Under the pieces are notes generated by a model that did no database searches, was not told the origin of the DNA, and saw only the letters and a list, made by a program, of their open reading frames with translations. From the NCBI GenBank assembly GCA_905203765.1, contig CAJKXC010000026.1, positions 1-32,635 of the forward strand: a DNA stretch of 32,635 nucleotides, written 5' to 3'. This document shows positions 6,826 through 15,312 of the stretch, piece after piece. Position 1 is the stretch's first letter, and the number at the start of each line of letters is the position of its first letter. Source of the stretch: an uncultured Bacteroides sp. (GTDB taxonomy: Bacteria > Bacteroidota > Bacteroidia > Bacteroidales > Bacteroidaceae). Both the position numbers and the translations under genes were made by a program.

Positions 6826-7950
6826 ATGGCATTTGAAGCAAGTAAACGTGAGTTAGGTGAACTCTATACATTCTTCCGGCTGCTGGCGGACGGAAAAGTA
6901 TCGCCGGGCACCCCGAAGGCACAGAAAGATGGACAGAAGTGTTGGCCCATTGCACTGATACAAAGGGAAGAACATGACGGCACACGCCGCTACTACATAG
7001 AGAAAGACGACGTGCGCATCGTCAGCGGTATGATAGAGAAAGACGGCGCGTTCACCGCTTCCGGCAAGGAAGAGCAGCGCTTCCCGCGCGAGGACTTCCG
7101 CGATGCCGCCGAAATCATCCTTCATCAACTGAAGAACGTCCCGGGCGAAGAGATTGAAGTCTCCGAAGGTCTGGAAGCCTTTCTCGATGCCGTCAACATC
7201 TACGACCTCGAAGCCAAGACGGACGACCGCACCGACTTCTCCGTTGCCTTCTGGCATCCCCAAGCCCCGTTGACAGGCTTCAATGTCCGTTGTCGCCTCA
7301 GCCCCATGAACCCGTTGCTGGACGGCGGACGCACTGCCAACTTGAAGCTGGAGCAGAGCGGCGTCAAATTTGCCGTGCCCACCGTCAACAAAGTAAACGC
7401 CCTGCCGGAATCTCCTACCGAAGTCGCCGAACGGATGCTGATGATAGAGCGCCTGGGCGGTGTACTGAAGTATGCCGATGTAGCCGACCGCGTGTTCCGC
7501 TGCAACCTGTTGATGATCGATCTCCACTTCCCCCGCATGCTGGCGGAGATGGTGCGCATCATGCACCTGGACGGCATCACCCGCGTCAACGAACTGACGG
7601 ACCGCATCAAAGAGATGAACCCACTGAAGATAAAGGACGAATTGATAAACAAACACGGCTTCTACGAGTTCAAGATGAAACAGTTTCTGCTGGCACTTGC
7701 CCTGGGCATGCGCCCGGCGAAGATATACAACGGCACGGACTCTGCCGTGGAAGGACTGCTCTTGACGGACGGCAACGGCGAAGTGCTTTGCTATCATCAG
7801 TCGGAGCGCCAGGTGTTTGCCGACTTCCTCTATCAGAACACCCGCTTTGAAAAGAGCTCGGTCGATAAAGACAAGTACGGCTTCCTGGAACGCGAGAACG
7901 GAGTCTACTATTTCAAACTGAATGTGAAGATCGGTTTAATTAAAAGATAA
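6826..7950 (+). CDS. Solitary HpaII-family restriction endonuclease-like protein
   Basis: A 374-residue cytosolic protein that I recognise as a relative of the HpaII restriction endonuclease family. Family-like segments are GELYTFFRLLADGK (11-24), FRCNLLMIDLHFPRMLAEM (224-242), YEFKMKQFLLALALGM (280-295), GEVLCYHQSERQVFADFL (318-335) and the ending YYFKLNVKIGL. Where I recall HpaII proteins having a GFSIKS-like strand after an acidic strand, this protein has D137 and then GFNVRC (151-156), so the putative catalytic lysine position is Arg155. No cytosine methyltransferase gene is within the window. Its stop TAA shares one base with the ATG of the nitroreductase (TAATG), implying coupled translation. 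Whether it cuts DNA is unknown; a repurposed DNA-binding protein is possible. Confidence 0.8.
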   Translation: MAFEASKRELGELYTFFRLLADGKVSPGTPKAQKDGQKCWPIALIQREEHDGTRRYYIEKDDVRIVSGMIEKDGAFTASGKEEQRFPREDFRDAAEIILHQLKNVPGEEIEVSEGLEAFLDAVNIYDLEAKTDDRTDFSVAFWHPQAPLTGFNVRCRLSPMNPLLDGGRTANLKLEQSGVKFAVPTVNKVNALPESPTEVAERMLMIERLGGVLKYADVADRVFRCNLLMIDLHFPRMLAEMVRIMHLDGITRVNELTDRIKEMNPLKIKDELINKHGFYEFKMKQFLLALALGMRPAKIYNGTDSAVEGLLLTDGNGEVLCYHQSERQVFADFLYQNTRFEKSSVDKDKYGFLERENGVYYFKLNVKIGLIKR

Positions 7951-8519
7951 TGAATATGAACGAAGTATTAAAGACCATCCAGTCACGCCGCAGTGTGCGT
8001 GCCTATACGGAACAGCAAGTATCCGTAGAAGATTTGAATCGGATTCTGGAAGCTGCCACTTATGCTCCCAACGGAATGAACTTCCAGACCTGGCATTTTA
8101 CCGCCATCCAGGATGCCGCCGTGCTGGCAGAGCTGAACGAGAAAATCAAGGGTGCTTTTGCCAAGAGCGATGACGTTCATTTGCAGGAACGCGGACGCAG
8201 TGAGACGTATTGCTGCTATTATCATGCGCCTACGCTTGTCATCGTTTCCAATGATCCTTCCCGCTGGTGGGCGCCTATGGATTGTGGTTGCGCCATGCAG
8301 AATATCTTTCTTGCCGCCAAGTCTCTCGGCATCGGTTCGTGCTGGATCAACCAGCCGGGACAGACGTGCGATGATGCTGAGGTACGCGCTTTCCTTACGA
8401 AAATCGGTGTACCCGAGAATCACCGCGTGTATGGTTGTGCCGCCCTGGGTTATGCCCCCGAAGGTGCTCCGATGAAGGAGAAGAAAGTGGCGGAAGGTAC
8501 GGTGACTATCATTAAATAA
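7950..8519 (+). CDS. Nitroreductase family protein
   Basis: A 189-residue FMN-dependent oxidoreductase of the nitroreductase superfamily. The N-terminus IQSRRSVRAYTEQQVS is the FMN-phosphate-binding arginine cluster, followed by AATYAPNGMNFQTWHF, and DCGCAMQNIFLAAKSLGIGSCW is the conserved dimer/flavin helix. Substrates of this family range widely and cannot be assigned here. It overlaps the HpaII-like gene by one base (TAATG), so the two are probably translated together. A second ATG two codons on (MNMNE) is an alternative start. The stop codon lies in a terminator hairpin. Confidence 0.92.
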   Translation: MNMNEVLKTIQSRRSVRAYTEQQVSVEDLNRILEAATYAPNGMNFQTWHFTAIQDAAVLAELNEKIKGAFAKSDDVHLQERGRSETYCCYYHAPTLVIVSNDPSRWWAPMDCGCAMQNIFLAAKSLGIGSCWINQPGQTCDDAEVRAFLTKIGVPENHRVYGCAALGYAPEGAPMKEKKVAEGTVTIIK

Positions 8520-8528
8520 TGATAGTCA
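8503..8528. terminator. Bidirectional terminator-like hairpin between convergent genes
   Basis: TGACTATCATT (8503-8513) and AATGATAGTCA (8518-8528) form a perfect 11-bp stem with a four-base loop that contains the nitroreductase stop. Only weak T-rich sequence follows on the plus strand. The convergent M64 lipoprotein gene ends at 8537, so the hairpin serves both. Confidence 0.65.
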
Positions 8529-8536
8529 GACGTATT

Positions 8537-10450
8537 TTATCGTTTTATCTTCACTACCGGTGGAGCTAATGGGACAAAATTCTGAGGAATAGCGCGCGTA
8601 ATGGTTCCATGGTCGCGTATATTCTTCTTGTCCCATTCCTTGAATTCATTATAGTCGTACGCCCAATTCTCACCATAAGCCAGTTTGTGAATGCGATAGT
8701 ATATCCGTTCGCGCGATGGTGCATTGAATCCTCCGGTATTAGATAACATAATGCTTGTTTCGGTTGGACGGTAGAAGCCTCTGGGATAAGTATATGCTCC
8801 TTCAAATACTCCGATATTTTCGGGCTTGTAGGTAGCATCGCTGATAAACTTGCTCCAATATACTTGAGTCGGGTCATTGGTAATATCTATATTTTGATAC
8901 CAACCTATTTGATGGAGCGTCAGCACGCCATTCTTTTCTTTTGCCATATCATCCGGCTCTTCATTGTTAAAATATTCGTCAGCTAACTTGGCGAAGCCGT
9001 GTCCTCCCGCTTCATGATGCAGTATACTGGCCAATGCCTCATCAGATTCTCCTACCGGAAAATAAGCAATGGCATTTCCTACTCCGTAATCTGTCGGCCA
9101 ATCCGGATTATATCTCATGTGGCAAGTGCCGGCATATCTCTTGGAGTTCATCATGACGATAATCAGTGTGTTATCAATGTTGTCTTCCGTAATTGTCGGG
9201 ATTTTCATTGCATATTCGATACCTTTATCCCAGTTGCCTTCGACGTATGTGCCTTCTCCAAAGGTACAGCTCAGTGCGGTATTTGTCTTGTTCCCTATAT
9301 ACTCTTCGTTGGCAGAAACTACATTTACATAATAGACGTTGAATAGATCCCGGAAATCGGTATAGGGTTGTTCGCTGAAGAATGCCCGGCAGGCTTTCTC
9401 CATCATCGATTTATATGTTCCGTCGGCAATCAGCCGGTCGCTATAGGCATCTCCCATCAGTACGATATTGATGCCGTTGCCGTCGGAGGCTTCTTGCAAT
9501 GTTTCGTATGTACCGTCTTTCGAGAAATCTTTAGATTCATAGAATTCTCCTTCTCCCAGTTTTTCAGTTATAATAGCCGTTAGCTGTTCGATGTCTTGAT
9601 AGAGATCATAGAAAAGAAGTTTGCCTTCTTTATCAAGTAAAGCCACTGCAGGGATAGTGTAGTATCCGTTTGAAGTGATATCGCTCTTCAAAACATGATT
9701 CCAACCTTCCATTTCTTTTTCTATAATGGCTTCACGGGCAGTGGCAGTATTGTCATCGATGTTGATCCCGAGTATATTCAGACCGTGACTTTTGTAATGT
9801 TGGTATAGCGATGTTAATATAGGGCACTGCCAATTATAGTCTGCACTCCAAAAGTAAACAATCGTAAGTTCTCCCTTCTGCATCACTGAGGTATTGCTGA
9901 TAGACTCTGAAGTCATTAAGTCTTTGCACGAGAATTCCGGCAAAGACAAATTCAGCGTGGAGAAAGTGAATTGCGGTTTGTTTTTTTGTAATGCATTCAC
10001 CCATCCACATACCGGCCAGCACGGCAAGGCGGTTATTTCGGCCGGGATATCTCCTGTTAAGTTGTTATAACTAAAACCGAGAAATTCCAGATGTTTTAAG
10101 TTCCCGATGGATGCCGGTAAAGTCCCTTCTATCTTGTTATTGTATAATTCCAGATAGTTGAGTTGCGTCAAATCGCCTATTGTGGAAGGAAGAGTACCGG
10201 ACAAATTGTTTTCTACTAAGTCCAATCTTGTGACATAATTATTCTCCACACGCACACCGTACCACTCACTGATATCTTTATCCGATCCCCAATTCTGATT
10301 ATTTGTCCATTCCGGGCCTCCTAATGCATTATAGATGGTCATTAAAATATCACGTTCATTAGCTGATTCTTCTGTAGTCTGCTCATCGCTGCATCCGGCA
10401 ATGAATATAAGGGCAACCAGACAGTATATACCTAAATATATCTTTCTCAT
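8537..10450 (-). CDS. Lipoprotein with LRRs, thioredoxin-like domain and M64 zinc peptidase domain
   Basis: A 637-residue secreted lipoprotein: signal peptide with lipobox IAGC, lipid anchor Cys20. Residues about 30-140 form a plant-type leucine-rich-repeat segment (LVENNLSGTLPSTIGDL, LYNNKIEGTLPASIGNL, FSYNNLTGDIP). Residues about 165-300 resemble a TlpA/thioredoxin domain, but the usual WCxxC site reads WSADYNWQCP, with a single cysteine (Cys209). Residues about 310-637 are a peptidase M64 (IgA-peptidase-like) domain with HEAGGHGFAKLADEY at 479-493; His479 and His484 are zinc ligands, Glu480 the catalytic acid, and Asp491 probably the third ligand. It likely acts at the cell surface or in the periplasm on host or dietary protein. 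It appears monocistronic. Confidence 0.88.
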   Translation of the reverse strand: MRKIYLGIYCLVALIFIAGCSDEQTTEESANERDILMTIYNALGGPEWTNNQNWGSDKDISEWYGVRVENNYVTRLDLVENNLSGTLPSTIGDLTQLNYLELYNNKIEGTLPASIGNLKHLEFLGFSYNNLTGDIPAEITALPCWPVCGWVNALQKNKPQFTFSTLNLSLPEFSCKDLMTSESISNTSVMQKGELTIVYFWSADYNWQCPILTSLYQHYKSHGLNILGINIDDNTATAREAIIEKEMEGWNHVLKSDITSNGYYTIPAVALLDKEGKLLFYDLYQDIEQLTAIITEKLGEGEFYESKDFSKDGTYETLQEASDGNGINIVLMGDAYSDRLIADGTYKSMMEKACRAFFSEQPYTDFRDLFNVYYVNVVSANEEYIGNKTNTALSCTFGEGTYVEGNWDKGIEYAMKIPTITEDNIDNTLIIVMMNSKRYAGTCHMRYNPDWPTDYGVGNAIAYFPVGESDEALASILHHEAGGHGFAKLADEYFNNEEPDDMAKEKNGVLTLHQIGWYQNIDITNDPTQVYWSKFISDATYKPENIGVFEGAYTYPRGFYRPTETSIMLSNTGGFNAPSRERIYYRIHKLAYGENWAYDYNEFKEWDKKNIRDHGTITRAIPQNFVPLAPPVVKIKR

Positions 10451-10582
10451 ACTTGTGTTGATTAATATTCTAAATTCTTTTTATAATCTCCAAAAGTATA
10501 TATAATTTTTATTTTCATAAGTATTGATGCTTAATTATTTTCATACTATCTGTCATTAGCTTGCAACATTATTGTATGAAAA

Positions 10583-10665
10583 AGCCCGCAGGGAGGTGCA
10601 TATATAGGTAATTAATAAATTATACATGAAGCATTTAGTATAATTCTTTCACCTCCCTTTGGGCT
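10583..10665 (-). terminator. Long-looped inverted repeat after the beta-barrel gene
   Basis: The arms 10583-10598 and 10650-10665 pair at 14 of 16 positions (AGCCC and GGGAGGTG against CACCTCCC and GGGCT), separated by 51 AT-rich bases. Read on the minus strand, the stem ends GCGGGCTTTTTC, so it could terminate the operon whose last gene ends at 10724. The loop is unusually long for an intrinsic terminator. A smaller hairpin (10669-10685) lies between it and the gene. The rest of the 10451-10723 gap shows nothing clear. Confidence 0.5.
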
Positions 10666-10723
10666 GCCGCTCCTCCCGGAGAAGCCTGAAATAAAGCTTG
10701 ATATGGATGCGCTTTATCTTTGT

Positions 10724-13054
10724 TTATCTCTGCATATTAATAATACCGTTATCAGTATCCGTATTGTTCAATCCCTTGTTTCCCGCTTTGTGTCTGCGAC
10801 CGAACTCGAATGAGTATCCTACACGGAGTATGAACATCCGCCCCGTCTCCTTCACAAATGTATCGGAACGGAAGGGGGCTACCTCGCTGATGCGTTCCTT
10901 GCCTGTCTTATAGTTATTGGTGAACGGGAACATCACTCCGCATCCCACCTGCAAGCTATTCTTGGTGTACATGGCTATGAATGCCACCTGGTTTTCGTTC
11001 TTCTTGATGGTCTCTCCGTAAAAGTTGTTCTCTACCTTGCGGAACTGTCCGCCCAGGGAGAAGTTCTTGTATTGCAAATCCACCATCACGCCGTAGTAGA
11101 AGTTGTTGTAGGTGTGGCTGTAATCCAGTCCTTCGGACCAGCTGCGGGTAAATCCTGCCGAGGCATACAGTGTCAGGAAGTCTTTCAGTCCGAATAAGTC
11201 CGCGTCGTTCGTTCCTATCATCAGCTCTGTGTTGAGGCTTTGGAAGGAGCGCTGGTTCTCGTCCATTAGAATCAGTTTGCCGTTTTCCACAAAGACGCTC
11301 TCCATGATGGGGCTGTCGTAGTATTGGTGGCGTATGCTCAGGTTGGCGTTGAACTTCTTCATGGAGTAGCTGTATGCCAACGAGTTGGTGAACTGCTGGA
11401 ATGTTTTCAGCAACGGGTTACCGCGTACTATCTGCAGTGTGTCTATCGCCTGTTCCACATCGGTCAGCGAACCGAGCGACGGTATGGACGGACTGATGTT
11501 GAACCGGTAGCGCAGGAAGCCCGCCTTCTTCAGATTGTAGCTCAACCGCACGGTGGGGGTGAACGTATAGTAAGTATGGTCTTCGTCGCCTTCCTTGAAC
11601 CAGGCACGCGTCATGCCCACACTTCCGGCGTAGCTGAAGTCCTTTACCTTGCCCTGCACTTCGAGGAAAGCCGATGTCTGCGACTGGTCCATCTTTGAGG
11701 TCGTGGGATTGGAGCCTTTGTATTCGTTCTCTGTTCTCATCTGGTAGTGGCGGGCGCCACCGCTCAGCTTCACGTTTTGGAAACTCTTCTCGTAGATGGC
11801 CTCACCGATGATGGAGCGTTTGTCACCGTCCACTAAGGTGCGGATGTCCGCCAGCGGATTGCTTTCGTCCCTGTATTCTTTGTATTTACGGTTGTTGGTG
11901 CTGTGTATAAGCGTTCCCGTTACGTTCAACTGTATGCTCTGCTGATGGGGCAGGGTATGCTGGAAGTAAAGGTCGAGGGCGGGCGAGTAGCTGGACGAAT
12001 GGTTGTTGGTGTACGAATAGATGTAATCCGTGCTGCCTTCCGCCCACATCTTGTCCAGTTCTTTGGCGTAGGGTGCATTGTAGATGTTGTTGCGCAGGAT
12101 GGCGTTGAACACATACTTGTCCGGTTTCGTCAGGTTGTACGTCAGGTTCACGTTGTTGATGGTGCTGAACGAGGTCGATTCGTCCTGCAGGCCTTCCTTG
12201 ATGCGGTCTATGGTGCGGTCGCCCAGGAAGAACGATTCGTGGGATACCAGCCGGGTGTGGTATTTGCCGTTCTTATTGAAGTAGTCGATGCCCCATTCGG
12301 AGTTCTTGTAGTTGAACTTGGCGGTCAGGAAGTTCTCGCCCCATACGCGGTGCGGTGAGTCGGAGAGTTGGAAGTTTACCATTCCGCCCGTTTCACGCTG
12401 GCGCAGGATGATGTTGACTACTGCGCCCAACTCTTCGTCGCCGTATTGCTTGCCGGGGTCTTCGATGAATTCCACGCGCAGCACGTCTTTTGCCCTTACG
12501 GCGGCAATCTCCTTATCCGTTACTTTGATGCCGTTGATGCGTGTCTGTACGGCACCGCCGCCGCTGACGGTCATGCTGTTGCTCAGCTTGTCCACTTGCA
12601 GGCGGGCAATGCCGAGGGTGTTCAGCAAGTCGTAGGCGCCGAACGAACGTTTCACCTGGCTCTCACTCGGAAGGATAATCTGTCTGTCCACCCGTTGCAG
12701 CACGTTGCTTGCCGATACGGTTACTTCACCCAGGCTGACGGCATCTTCCTGCAAGGGGATGTCGCCCAGGTCTACGCTTTTGTTCAACTTCAGCAGGATG
12801 TTCTCGTTCCGGTAGCCGATGAACGAGACGGACAGGCGGTAGTCCCCTTGCTTTATTTTGTTGAGGATGAACCGTCCTTCAGCGTCCGAGGTCACTCCGG
12901 TCACGAGGGTGGAGTCCATGCTCCATAGCGATACGTTGGCTGCTATGACGGGCTGTTGCGAAGTCTCCGTAATGCGTCCTTTGATGTGGATGTTTTGTGC
13001 TTGCGTACTGAGTACGAACAGGAGCATCAGTAATGTTAAAAGTCTTGTTTTCAT
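10724..13054 (-). CDS. Outer-membrane beta-barrel protein, TonB-receptor-like
   Basis: A 776-residue outer-membrane protein. Signal peptide 1-19 ends STQAQ. Residues about 22-105 are a carboxypeptidase-regulatory-like beta-sandwich (IKGRITETSQQPVIAANVSL, then FIGYRNENILLKL). Residues about 105-220 are a plug-like region (VDRQIILPSESQVKRSFGAY, IEDPGKQYGDEELGAVVNII), and the rest is a barrel of the OMP_b-brl_3 type ending with an aromatic strand and a polar tail. The transported ligand is unknown. It is the distal gene of the run ABC ATPase-permease-GntR-small protein, with 111 bp before it, so it may be partly co-regulated with the ABC genes. Confidence 0.87.
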   Translation of the reverse strand: MKTRLLTLLMLLFVLSTQAQNIHIKGRITETSQQPVIAANVSLWSMDSTLVTGVTSDAEGRFILNKIKQGDYRLSVSFIGYRNENILLKLNKSVDLGDIPLQEDAVSLGEVTVSASNVLQRVDRQIILPSESQVKRSFGAYDLLNTLGIARLQVDKLSNSMTVSGGGAVQTRINGIKVTDKEIAAVRAKDVLRVEFIEDPGKQYGDEELGAVVNIILRQRETGGMVNFQLSDSPHRVWGENFLTAKFNYKNSEWGIDYFNKNGKYHTRLVSHESFFLGDRTIDRIKEGLQDESTSFSTINNVNLTYNLTKPDKYVFNAILRNNIYNAPYAKELDKMWAEGSTDYIYSYTNNHSSSYSPALDLYFQHTLPHQQSIQLNVTGTLIHSTNNRKYKEYRDESNPLADIRTLVDGDKRSIIGEAIYEKSFQNVKLSGGARHYQMRTENEYKGSNPTTSKMDQSQTSAFLEVQGKVKDFSYAGSVGMTRAWFKEGDEDHTYYTFTPTVRLSYNLKKAGFLRYRFNISPSIPSLGSLTDVEQAIDTLQIVRGNPLLKTFQQFTNSLAYSYSMKKFNANLSIRHQYYDSPIMESVFVENGKLILMDENQRSFQSLNTELMIGTNDADLFGLKDFLTLYASAGFTRSWSEGLDYSHTYNNFYYGVMVDLQYKNFSLGGQFRKVENNFYGETIKKNENQVAFIAMYTKNSLQVGCGVMFPFTNNYKTGKERISEVAPFRSDTFVKETGRMFILRVGYSFEFGRRHKAGNKGLNNTDTDNGIINMQR

Positions 13055-13113
13055 ATCTTTCTGTATGTTCAGTGAATACTATATTTGCTTGAATTTAGGG
13101 ATGCAGCGTCCAC

Positions 13114-13133
13114 TCTTCCCTCTGTAGGGAAGA
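13114..13133 (-). other. Intercistronic hairpin before the beta-barrel gene
   Basis: TCTTCCC and GGGAAGA form a perfect 7-bp stem around TCTGTA, 60 bp before the beta-barrel ATG. No T-tract follows on the minus strand, so an mRNA-stabilising or processing hairpin is more likely than a terminator. Confidence 0.45.
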
Positions 13134-13165
13134 TGCTTATCGTTGTATGTCAATGATTTAGATGT

Positions 13166-13279
13166 TTAAGATTGCAGCGCAGAACTCATAGCGAGCATCA
13201 GCAGGAGCACCTTGACGGTGACAAGGCCGAAGAATAGCCCGAGCGTAATCCATAGTGCAGTCTTTGCATATCGTTTCAT
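13166..13279 (-). CDS. 37-residue single-pass membrane protein coupled to the GntR gene
   Basis: Translation of the minus strand from ATG at 13279 gives a 37-residue peptide: basic MKRYAKTALW, then one long hydrophobic stretch (ITLGLFFGLVTVKVLLLMLA), then a short polar tail ending SALQS and TAA. The ATG overlaps the TGA of the GntR gene as ATGA, a classic coupled start. It is likely an inner-membrane small protein, possibly a partner of the adjacent ABC permease or a stress peptide; no family is recognised. It is too short for usual gene-length cut-offs. Confidence 0.72.
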   Translation of the reverse strand: MKRYAKTALWITLGLFFGLVTVKVLLLMLAMSSALQS

Positions 13280-13644
13280 GTGCTTTCCTTTTTATAATGG
13301 TTATACCGTTCTGTTATCTCATCAATACCTACTCCCAGCAAGTCCATCACGTGGAAGGTTTCGGTAAGTTGGTTATCGAAGAATTCCTTCTTCTGTATTT
13401 TCATCACCCGTCTTACAGCGTCCCGCGACAGGTAGTAGCCCATTCCCCGCTCGGGATAGATGATCCCTTCCGCTTGCAGGTATTCGTATGCCTTCAGTAC
13501 GGTGCGCGAGTTCACTGCGAGTTGTGTCGAGAGTTCGCGTACCGATACCACCCGCTCTTCCGGTTGCCACTCCCGGGTGAGTATCTTACCGAAACAGAAG
13601 TCTACAATCTGTTGGTATATCGGTTTATTGGTCTTGAAGTCCAT
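13276..13644 (-). CDS. GntR-family transcriptional regulator, YtrA type
   Basis: A 122-residue repressor with an N-terminal winged helix-turn-helix (IYQQIVDFCFGKILTREW, then VVSVRELSTQLAVNSRTVLK and YLQAEGIIYPERGMGYYL) and only a short C-terminal helical tail, as in YtrA-type GntR proteins that govern ABC transporters. It lies 6 bp after the permease gene and overlaps the small membrane gene by four bases. The 32-bp palindrome over the operon promoter is its obvious candidate operator, so autoregulation is likely. Confidence 0.92.
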   Translation of the reverse strand: MDFKTNKPIYQQIVDFCFGKILTREWQPEERVVSVRELSTQLAVNSRTVLKAYEYLQAEGIIYPERGMGYYLSRDAVRRVMKIQKKEFFDNQLTETFHVMDLLGVGIDEITERYNHYKKEST

Positions 13645-13650
13645 ACGCGT

Positions 13651-14424
13651 TTATAGTTGTTTCTCTTTCAGTAAGAAGTAGCTCGATACCCATATTCCGA
13701 TAATGAACGCTGCCGGTGCGGCATAGTTGCAGAAGTTGACGATGGCTTCTGCGGCGGAAGATACCGGGAAGTTATAAGTCGGAAAAGAGATGATGCTGTT
13801 CATCCAGTAACGTTGGCTGTCGTTTACGCCGTGATATATAATCAGGCTCAGCAGCCCCACAATGCCGAAGCACAGCAGTATGCTGAGGCAGAATGCTCCG
13901 AAAGCCTTGAGCAGCTTCTTCTGCTTGAAGGCGATGCAGCTGGCGAAGAAGATGCCTTGCAGCAGGCATAGGAACATGATCTGGTCTTTATGCACTTCGT
14001 GCAGCATAATGGCGTTTCCGAAGTGCTGTAAGAACTCGATGCCGGTCAGTGCAAAGATTCCTTTCAGCACGGACAGCAGTAAGATGCTCAATACGGGGAG
14101 CAGGACGTAATATTTTATCCAAAGGTGCAGGAACTTCTCGAAAGTGGATGCCGGCAGCAGCAGATAGGTAGTGGAGTTATCTTTGGTGATATTCTTCTCC
14201 AGTATGCAGGGGGCGGCACAGAGGAACCACATTACGTATCTCCAGATGAAGGCGCCCTGCGTTTGGTGGTCATAGAGACTCCCGCCCCGGTTGATGTCGT
14301 ACATCATGCAGAGCAGGCAGATGCCGAGGATGACGCCTGCCGTTTGCAGGATATGCCTTCCCGTCTCTTGTTTTCCGTATCGTTCCAGTAGCAGGAAGCG
14401 TTTCAGGTTGAAAGTTGCGTTCAT
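13651..14424 (-). CDS. ABC transporter permease
   Basis: A 257-residue integral membrane protein with about six hydrophobic segments, such as TAGVILGICLLCMMY, VLLPVLSILLLSVL, LSILLCFGIVGLLSLII and APAAFIIGIWVSSYFLL. It is the membrane partner of the ATPase gene 50 bp upstream and precedes the GntR gene by 6 bp, the usual set for YtrA-controlled exporters. The sequence is not conserved enough for me to name a substrate; such systems often handle peptides or envelope-active compounds. Confidence 0.82.
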   Translation of the reverse strand: MNATFNLKRFLLLERYGKQETGRHILQTAGVILGICLLCMMYDINRGGSLYDHQTQGAFIWRYVMWFLCAAPCILEKNITKDNSTTYLLLPASTFEKFLHLWIKYYVLLPVLSILLLSVLKGIFALTGIEFLQHFGNAIMLHEVHKDQIMFLCLLQGIFFASCIAFKQKKLLKAFGAFCLSILLCFGIVGLLSLIIYHGVNDSQRYWMNSIISFPTYNFPVSSAAEAIVNFCNYAAPAAFIIGIWVSSYFLLKEKQL

Positions 14425-14474
14425 ATTTATTGTTGTTATATCATTGATTATAGTTATCTGCAGGAATAGAGTAT

Positions 14475-15308
14475 TTACTCTTTGCCTGCAAATACTTCCT
14501 TTATCATTTCCGGTTCTTGCAGTATGGCTTTGTACAGCAATTCGATGTCCGGCGTATTCTCTTCTCCTTCTGTGTTGGGCAGTATGGAGAAATAACCTTG
14601 CAGGCTTTGTTCGCTGTACAGGCTGCCTTTGGGGCGGCTGTCCGTATGGGCAAAAAGCAACCGCTCGCTGATGTCGTCTATGGACTGGTTCAGCATTACT
14701 TCTCCTTCACCGAGGATGATGAGATGTTCCAGCAGGTTCTCGAAGTCGTGTGCCTGGTGGGTGGAGATGAGCAAAGTGCTTTCGTCGTCCACACTGCGGG
14801 TAATGATGTGCTTCAGGGCTTGCCGGCCGGAGATGTCCAGTCCGTTAGTCGGTTCGTCCAGCAGTGTCAGCGGGGTGTGCAGGGCAAGTACATATGCCAG
14901 CATTGCCTTTTTCTGCTGTCCGTATGAGACGGCGGACAGCTCCTGATTGCCATCCACCCGCAACTCTTCGAGGTTCTGCTCAAAGTCCTTCTGACTGAAG
15001 TGCGGATAGAATACAGCGTGTTTCCGTGCAAACTGCCGGATACTTTCCGCAGGCATTTCCATCTCTTCGGGCAGGAAGAAGTAGCGGGTTAGCAATTCGG
15101 GGCGACGCAGCACCGGATTCTCTCCGTCAATGAGGCAAGTTCCTTTCTGAGGGAAGAGAAGTCCGCAAAAGAGGTGTAGCAGTGTTGTCTTTCCTGCACC
15201 GTTCTCACCCAACAGACCATAAATGCCTGCACCTATCTCCAATGATATATCATTGAAAATAATGTGTTTAGCACTATAACCATAGCTTAAATTCTCTGTC
15301 TGTATCAT
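14475..15308 (-). CDS. ABC transporter ATP-binding protein
   Basis: A 277-residue ATPase. Walker A is GENGAGKT (34-41), the signature region SYGQQ (128-132), Walker B TLLDEP (148-153) and the switch histidine H184 in ISTHQ. The extended C-terminus (about residues 200-277) has no obvious domain. I use ATG 15308 (MIQTENLSYGYS); the longer reading begins at a GTG inside the operator palindrome and upstream of any likely ribosome site. It is the first gene of the ABC-GntR operon. Confidence 0.92.
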   Translation of the reverse strand: MIQTENLSYGYSAKHIIFNDISLEIGAGIYGLLGENGAGKTTLLHLFCGLLFPQKGTCLIDGENPVLRRPELLTRYFFLPEEMEMPAESIRQFARKHAVFYPHFSQKDFEQNLEELRVDGNQELSAVSYGQQKKAMLAYVLALHTPLTLLDEPTNGLDISGRQALKHIITRSVDDESTLLISTHQAHDFENLLEHLIILGEGEVMLNQSIDDISERLLFAHTDSRPKGSLYSEQSLQGYFSILPNTEGEENTPDIELLYKAILQEPEMIKEVFAGKE

Positions 15309-15312
15309 CTTG

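Noticed and set aside
6826..8519. A standard type II restriction-modification system
   Set aside because: The neighbour is a nitroreductase; no DNA methyltransferase motif is present anywhere in the window.
13114..13133. Rho-independent terminator before the beta-barrel gene
   Set aside because: The stem is good, but there is no T-tract on the transcribed strand, so I list it only as a hairpin.
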